Under the pieces are notes generated by a model. That model was not told where the DNA came from. It saw only the letters and a list, made by a program, of their open reading frames with translations, and did no database searches. From the NCBI RefSeq assembly GCF_021107415.1, contig NZ_JAIOSW010000294.1, positions 1 through 8,926 on the forward strand: DNA of 8,926 nucleotides. The letters are read 5' to 3'. Below are positions 5,050 to 8,926 of the stretch, piece by piece (positions within the stretch are counted from its first letter, which is position 1; each line of letters begins with the position of its first letter). This stretch comes from Desulfobacula sp. Lineage in GTDB: Bacteria > Desulfobacterota > Desulfobacteria > Desulfobacterales > Desulfobacteraceae. A program made the translations under genes and the position numbers.

Positions 5050-5868
5050 TTAAATTATACTCGCATATGTTTTTTTTTGGAAACAGGTCCTTTGTGTAGC
5101 ATCCCCCCAGCGTTTCCCTTCTGAGAGCAGTTGCAGAAACTGCGCACCATCTTTTATCACCCGTCCACCCACAACATCGACACCCCGGGCAAAAAGTGGA
5201 TCAGGAAAATATCCGGCTGTTGGGCCAATGATAGAGACAAATGCATCCGAAGAACAAAAGCTAAGAATTTCATCGAGAGAATTGTTCAATATAGTCGTAC
5301 TGGTGCACAAGATCTTATTACATGTTTTCAATTTCGTTGCATCCAGTGTAATGGGCAGATCGGGAAATTTTTTTATTAACTGCTCATTTTTTTCAATAAC
5401 AATTAGTTCTGCACCTGCGTTTCTGATAGTTTTAACCAGGCCGGAGAATAAACCGACCATGCCGATTCTGTCCCCTGCAGATACCGACAATAACCCCAGT
5501 GAATCAATAGCAGATTCAACCTCAAAACTTACCTGCCTCATAACATGTTGACAAATTGCGTTAATAGCCGCCAGGCTGATCATTTCTTTAATCGGATCTT
5601 CATTGCCAAATTCAAGCGCAAATTCCCGGGGGTCTTTCCCTATAAAATAAAGTGGTTTTAAGGTGTTATATTGTTCCATTTTTTCATCATCCAGGAGAAC
5701 AAAGCTGATACCTGCCGCACCGCTTTCTAAGCTGATAGCCATAAAATGGGCATCCTTTGGTTGACCACCTATATGGAATGGCGGGAAGAAAACATTAGAT
5801 ATCCAAGGGAATGTAAATTCTAACGATAATTTTGTGATCATCTTTTTGAACTCATCTTTAAGACTCAT
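5050..5868 (-). CDS. DUF364 (putative heavy-metal chelation) domain protein with DUF4213-type N-terminus
   Basis: A 272-residue soluble protein of unproven function. The N-terminal half (about 14-115) has the look of the DUF4213 enolase-N-like region that precedes DUF364. The C-terminal half shows the DUF364 landmarks: DRIGMVGLFSGLVKTIRN (133-150), AELIVIEKN (153-161), a CTSTTILNNSLDEIL segment (188-202) and VSIIGPTAGYFPDPLFARGV (211-230), then a DVVGG turn. Pfam labels this domain as putative heavy-metal chelation, and some relatives sit beside metal-uptake genes; that label is weakly founded. Cysteines at 106, 183, 188, 205 and 262 are candidate ligands. An AGAGAGG ribosome-binding site ends five bases before the ATG at 5868. 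It converges on the CooT gene, so it is not in the same transcript. The family call is good; metal binding is only inferred. Confidence 0.82.
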   Translation of the reverse strand: MSLKDEFKKMITKLSLEFTFPWISNVFFPPFHIGGQPKDAHFMAISLESGAAGISFVLLDDEKMEQYNTLKPLYFIGKDPREFALEFGNEDPIKEMISLAAINAICQHVMRQVSFEVESAIDSLGLLSVSAGDRIGMVGLFSGLVKTIRNAGAELIVIEKNEQLIKKFPDLPITLDATKLKTCNKILCTSTTILNNSLDEILSFCSSDAFVSIIGPTAGYFPDPLFARGVDVVGGRVIKDGAQFLQLLSEGKRWGDATQRTCFQKKTYASII

Positions 5869-5937
5869 TGTAACCTCTCTTATTTTTGATGCGCGGTTTA
5901 TTCCCAGTGTGTAATTTGATTTTTGTTTATACTTCTA

Positions 5938-5967
5938 TTGACAAAAATGAATTTCCTATCCTATATG
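5938..5967 (+). promoter_or_regulatory. Candidate sigma70-type promoter for the sugar transferase-PilZ unit
   Basis: A perfect TTGACA (5938-5943) is followed after 18 bases by TATATG (5962-5967, 4 of 6). It sits about 60 bases before the TTG start at 6027, in the divergent gap with the DUF364 gene. A second AT-rich TATAAC (5972-5977) is too far away to pair with the same -35 box. Confidence 0.35.
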
Positions 5968-6012
5968 ACGGTATAACATAATAAAGCGACTGAAATCTTG
6001 GGTTTAAAAGAT

Positions 6013-6018
6013 AAAGGA
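6013..6018 (+). promoter_or_regulatory. Ribosome-binding site that supports the TTG start of the sugar transferase
   Basis: AAAGGA ends eight bases before TTG at 6027. The next in-frame ATG (6075) would remove 16 residues and has no comparable site, so TTG is preferred. Confidence 0.55.
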
Positions 6019-6026
6019 AATCAGAA

Positions 6027-7376
6027 TTGGGACTACTTGAAAAGGGAAGCCTTATACGTAACAAAATTATTTTAATGGGCGGTGATGTCCTGGCTGCCAT
6101 CTTTGCCTTGTTTCTAACTATCAGGCAATCACCAGAAATATCTGCCTGGCCGATGTGGACACTATCTTTCATCCCGGTGGTAATTTTATTTTCCTTTCTT
6201 TGCGAAGTTTATCAACCTGAAAAATGGATTTTTAAAGACCGAGTGATTCGGTCTTCTTTTGCCGCAGCACTCTCCTTTCTCCTGTTGATGTTTTTTCCCT
6301 TGTATCAGAAGACTGATTTTTTGAGTCTTGTGATCTGCATGATTATTTTCTTCATTGTGCAAAACTGCTGGCAAATCCTGTTTAACAAGTCCAATGATGC
6401 AAACTTTTTTTCTGAAAAAATCATTGTCATTGGAACAGGAATTCAGGCAGTTTCAGTTAAAAAATTGATACAGGAAGCACCAGGTAAATATACCCTGATC
6501 GGTTATATAAAACCCGTTATGGAACCAGTTTCTGTTGATCCCGGTGAGATTCTTGGTTCCATTAACGATATTGTAAAAATCGCCAAACAAACCAATGCCC
6601 ATGCCATTGTCATTGCCCTCACTGAAAGAAGAGGTAATCTTGTAACTGACAAACTTTTGACCTGCAAGCTCATGGGTGTAAGAATTATTGATTATCCTTC
6701 CTTTTTTGAACTGATAACCGGTAAAATTCCAATTGAACATATCAACCCGGGCTGGCTGGTGCAGAGTACCGGATTTTTAATCACCCCTTTTATACGTCGT
6801 CTAAAAAAAATTCTTGATATTATGTTTTCATCTTTACTTCTGACTCTCTGCCTGCCGCTTTTCCCTATCATTGCCATTACCATCAAACTGGATTCACCAG
6901 GCTCCATTTTTTATTTTCAACAGCGAGTGGGCCTCAACGGTAAAATTTTTACTATTTATAAATTCAGATCCATGAGCGATGATTCAGAAAAAAATACCGG
7001 TGCTGCCTGGGCACTGGAAAATGATCCCAGAGTCACCCGCATAGGAGCATTTATACGGAAAACAAGAATTGATGAACTGCCACAGCTGATCAATGTACTC
7101 AAAGGTGATATGAGTTTTATTGGTCCCCGACCTGAACGGCCCGAGTTTGTCCGGCAGATCAGTCGGGAGACCCCTTATTATTTAGAACGGCATGCCATTA
7201 AACCTGGTATTACAGGATGGGCACAAATCATGTACCCCTATGGTGCCTCCATAGGTGATTCAGTTGAAAAACTCAGATATGATCTGTATTATATTAACAA
7301 TCTTTCATTATTTCTTGAGCTTTTAATCGTGTTTGAAACCATAAAAATTGTATTATTCAGAAGGGGTGGCAGGTAA
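6027..7376 (+). CDS. Polyprenyl-phosphate sugar-1-phosphate transferase initiating exopolysaccharide (PEP-CTERM-associated TIGR03013-like)
   Basis: An inner-membrane enzyme that transfers a sugar-1-phosphate from a nucleotide sugar to undecaprenyl phosphate, the first step of exopolysaccharide repeat assembly. It has 449 residues and starts with TTG. Four hydrophobic segments lie at about 14-32, 43-60, 77-93 and 98-119. A nucleotide-binding-like region follows (KIIVIGTGIQ, 131-140, to about 225). A further hydrophobic hairpin (262-287) leads into the catalytic domain: FQQRVGLNGKIFTIYKFRSM (297-316), the catalytic D349-E350 in DELPQLINVLKG, FIGPRPERPEF (364-374) and KPGITGWAQ (392-400). The following YPYGAS (403-408) and DLYYINNLSLFLELLIVF tail resemble the subgroup tied to PEP-CTERM/exosortase polysaccharide loci. 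No other polysaccharide gene is in view. The sugar cannot be told from the sequence. The PilZ gene starts one base after its stop codon. Confidence 0.92.
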   Translation: MGLLEKGSLIRNKIILMGGDVLAAIFALFLTIRQSPEISAWPMWTLSFIPVVILFSFLCEVYQPEKWIFKDRVIRSSFAAALSFLLLMFFPLYQKTDFLSLVICMIIFFIVQNCWQILFNKSNDANFFSEKIIVIGTGIQAVSVKKLIQEAPGKYTLIGYIKPVMEPVSVDPGEILGSINDIVKIAKQTNAHAIVIALTERRGNLVTDKLLTCKLMGVRIIDYPSFFELITGKIPIEHINPGWLVQSTGFLITPFIRRLKKILDIMFSSLLLTLCLPLFPIIAITIKLDSPGSIFYFQQRVGLNGKIFTIYKFRSMSDDSEKNTGAAWALENDPRVTRIGAFIRKTRIDELPQLINVLKGDMSFIGPRPERPEFVRQISRETPYYLERHAIKPGITGWAQIMYPYGASIGDSVEKLRYDLYYINNLSLFLELLIVFETIKIVLFRRGGR

Positions 7377-7377
7377 T

Positions 7378-8019
7378 ATGATGATAAAAAAAACCGACAA
7401 TATCAACCGAAGTCAAAGATTGTTTATCGAATTAGGTACGGATTTGTTCCTTGAGTCCCACACTTCTGGTCAATCCACGTCCAGCCGGCTCATCGGCATG
7501 CAGGTGGGAAAATATCTGATTGTGCAGATGTCAGATCATCAATGGGTGCAAAACTGCATATCTCCCGGTGATTCCCTCCAGGCCAAATATATTCTGGCAG
7601 ATGATGTATTTGGATTTAATACGCGAATCATTAAGGCCATTAAAGATCCGGATCATCTTCTTTTTCTGGAATATCCCCAAAAGGTGAAAAGTTGTAATGT
7701 CCGATCTAATAAAAGAGTAGAATGCTTTCTTCCTGTCAAGATAACCATAGACACCTTGATTCTGGAAGGAACCATCACCAATATCAGCAAAAACGGCTGC
7801 CTCTGCAATATGGATAATTGCCCGGATATTGACAGTTCCAGTCCGCCTTTGGTGACCTTGCAATTGCCCTATGGTCAACTTGAAACTCTTTCCATTCAAG
7901 GAGAAATTCAGAACATGCGCCTGAAAGACTCCAAAACCTTCCTTGGTATTCTCTTTCAAGACTTAAACGGATTTTCCCAAAAAGTGCTTACAAGTCTGGT
8001 TCCTGCCCTGAATATTTAA
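7378..8019 (+). CDS. PilZ domain protein with YcgR-like N-terminal domain, probable c-di-GMP receptor
   Basis: A 213-residue cytosolic protein. Residues about 20-104 match the YcgR/PilZN-type beta-barrel that precedes PilZ: IGMQVGKYLIVQ (39-50), SPGDSLQAKYI (62-72), FNTRIIK (80-86) and LFLEYP (95-100). The PilZ domain then begins with the c-di-GMP-binding R109-x3-R113 and contains N135-I-S-K-N-G140, which fits the (D/N)xSxxG motif. All known c-di-GMP contacts are therefore present and binding is likely. It is separated by one base from the sugar transferase stop, so translation is probably coupled; a second ATG at 7381 would also work, and an upstream in-frame start at 7348 would overlap the transferase and is unlikely. 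The context suggests it conveys c-di-GMP level to polysaccharide synthesis, as opposed to the flagellar brake role of YcgR. Six cysteines (60, 106, 116, 141, 143, 148) are many for this family. Confidence 0.88.
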   Translation: MMIKKTDNINRSQRLFIELGTDLFLESHTSGQSTSSRLIGMQVGKYLIVQMSDHQWVQNCISPGDSLQAKYILADDVFGFNTRIIKAIKDPDHLLFLEYPQKVKSCNVRSNKRVECFLPVKITIDTLILEGTITNISKNGCLCNMDNCPDIDSSSPPLVTLQLPYGQLETLSIQGEIQNMRLKDSKTFLGILFQDLNGFSQKVLTSLVPALNI

Positions 8020-8075
8020 GAAGAGATTTTTTTTCAAGATATAAGATATTAATACTATCCTATCAAACCCAATAT

Positions 8076-8926
8076 CTATACTCTTTTCAGTATATGCGAC
8101 AAAAGATTAGGTACTCTCGATTGGGAACCTTTTAATTTGGCCGTTATTAAGGCAAGTAATGCCATTACAGGATTGATGGGAACAAGATCTATTGGGTTAA
8201 CCTTCATCAGATGAAACATTGCCTCCGCTGTTGAACACAGATCATTGCACTCTCCACTGAGATATACATTTTTTCTTTTTAATTTTTTAATTAAAATCGA
8301 AGAAACCTCTTCAATAGCACAGTGCCCTGCAATGAGTACTTTACCTTCCAGGTTAAGGATTTCTTCCTTATCAAAGCCTTTACCCATCAAAAGGGTCCAA
8401 CCGCCTTTGCCGTTATAATCGTTGTACAATATCTGTAATAAAGTTAACGGATTGTTAACGCACCCCTCCTTGCAGGCCAGTTCTTTTCCTTGAATAATAT
8501 TCACATCATCTGGAAAAGAATCAAATAGATCTGTTGGGTATGATCCTGCTTCGGGCATGTCACCGATAAGATCAATAGAATCAAGGCTGGTTATATCGCC
8601 TGCCATATCAATATCCTGAAGAGTTCTGACATCTCCACCGAACCCTCGTTCGATCGCCATCTGCAAATGAGGAACGTTCTCCTTCTCAAGACCGAATATT
8701 TTAGCTCCAACAAGATCTGCAGCAACCACATTTATACTGCCAATAAGTAAGAGAAAGGGTTTTATACATTCATCAGCCAGCTTAAGAGTTGGATAATGTC
8801 CATAAACAGTCCCTTCAATACCTTCGATGAGCGTTACATCCGGTTTAATATAAGAAAGAACATCAATCAGTTTGCAATGCAGATTGTAGTTATGGTCGAT
8901 CCCTCTGCTTTTATGGGCAGGAAATC
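8076..8926 (-). CDS. DUF362 domain protein with a Cys-rich C-terminal region, N-terminus outside the window
   Basis: The minus-strand frame is open from the right edge to TAG at 8076-8078; 282 residues are visible and the start lies beyond 8926. A GTG at 8729 is internal to the frame, not the start, because the DUF362 signature lies upstream of it. Visible residues 11-64 (HNYNLHCKLIDVLSYIKPDV, then TLIEGIEG and PFLLLISGIN) and VVAADLVGAKIFG (66-78) are the DUF362 core pattern of a conserved His-Asn-x-Asn-Leu-His, a KPD-x-T-x-I-x-G strand and a V-A-x-D helix. The C-terminal third has C151-x3-C155, C202 in AGHCAIEEV and C226-x3-C230 in GECNDLC, which could bind an Fe-S cluster or another metal. 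DUF362 proteins have no established reaction; many are linked to Fe-S clusters in anaerobes. It converges on the PilZ gene with 56 bases between stops. Confidence 0.85.
   Translation of the reverse strand, partial: FPAHKSRGIDHNYNLHCKLIDVLSYIKPDVTLIEGIEGTVYGHYPTLKLADECIKPFLLLIGSINVVAADLVGAKIFGLEKENVPHLQMAIERGFGGDVRTLQDIDMAGDITSLDSIDLIGDMPEAGSYPTDLFDSFPDDVNIIQGKELACKEGCVNNPLTLLQILYNDYNGKGGWTLLMGKGFDKEEILNLEGKVLIAGHCAIEEVSSILIKKLKRKNVYLSGECNDLCSTAEAMFHLMKVNPIDLVPINPVMALLALITAKLKGSQSRVPNLLSHILKRV

Noticed and set aside
7348..7377. Upstream in-frame start for the PilZ protein overlapping the sugar transferase
   Set aside because: It would add ten residues unlike the family and has no ribosome-binding site; ATG at 7378 directly after the transferase stop is the better start.
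7531..7959. 142-codon minus-strand open frame opposite the PilZ gene
   Set aside because: Antisense shadow of a gene with clear PilZ motifs; the translation has no recognisable pattern.
8044..8077. Inverted repeat AGATATT / AATATCT with a 20-base loop between the PilZ and DUF362 stops
   Set aside because: The stem is almost all A/T, the loop is long and there is no T run after it. It could be chance in AT-rich DNA.
8076..8729. DUF362 gene as a complete 217-residue protein starting at GTG 8729
   Set aside because: The frame stays open to the window edge and the upstream 65 residues carry the DUF362 signature, so the gene is partial, not short.

Overview
The window looks like chromosomal DNA of an anaerobic Desulfobacterota species, most likely Desulfobacterales (a Desulfobacula or Desulfobacter type). 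This is inferred from gene content: a menaquinone-type methyltransferase start, DUF3842, a CooT-family nickel-binding protein, a DUF364 protein, a Cys-rich DUF362 protein and a sugar transferase resembling the PEP-CTERM-associated type. Base composition is moderately AT-rich. There is no rRNA, tRNA, CRISPR array, insertion sequence or phage gene. No gene-free stretch exceeds 300 bases; the largest gap is about 190 bases (3448-3637).

Layout. Positions 1-52 (minus) hold the first 17 codons of a UbiE/MenG methyltransferase. Divergent from it is a two-gene plus-strand unit, dnaJ (156-1256) and queD (1278-1673). It converges on a minus-strand pair: a stand-alone CBM48/AMPK-type glycogen-binding protein (3447-3142) followed by a COG2509-type FAD-dependent oxidoreductase (3094-1709). 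This pair sits behind the best sigma70-like promoter in the window. Divergent from that is a three-gene plus-strand cluster: a thymidylate kinase (3638-4273, TTG start), a DUF3842 protein (4293-4715) and a CooT-family nickel-binding protein (4740-4952). The cluster converges on a DUF364 'putative heavy-metal chelation' protein (5868-5050). Between the two 3' ends lies a 14-bp tandem repeat carrying two TTGATCAA palindromes. A polyprenyl-phosphate sugar transferase (6027-7376, TTG start) follows on the plus strand, with a PilZ protein (7378-8019) one base after its stop codon. A DUF362 protein (minus, stop at 8076) runs off the right edge.

How the genes may work together. Two themes stand out. 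The first is a possible metal-handling neighbourhood (DUF3842, CooT, DUF364, perhaps the Cys-rich DUF362 protein), with the known Ni-binding Cys2 of CooT visible; DUF3842 has no assigned function. The second is an exopolysaccharide initiation enzyme tightly coupled to a c-di-GMP receptor, which suggests second-messenger control of surface polysaccharide. The remaining genes are housekeeping (protein folding, queuosine/preQ0 synthesis, dTDP synthesis, quinone synthesis) or of unknown physiological role (FAD oxidoreductase, CBM48 protein). All calls rest on reading motifs by eye; no database search was possible.
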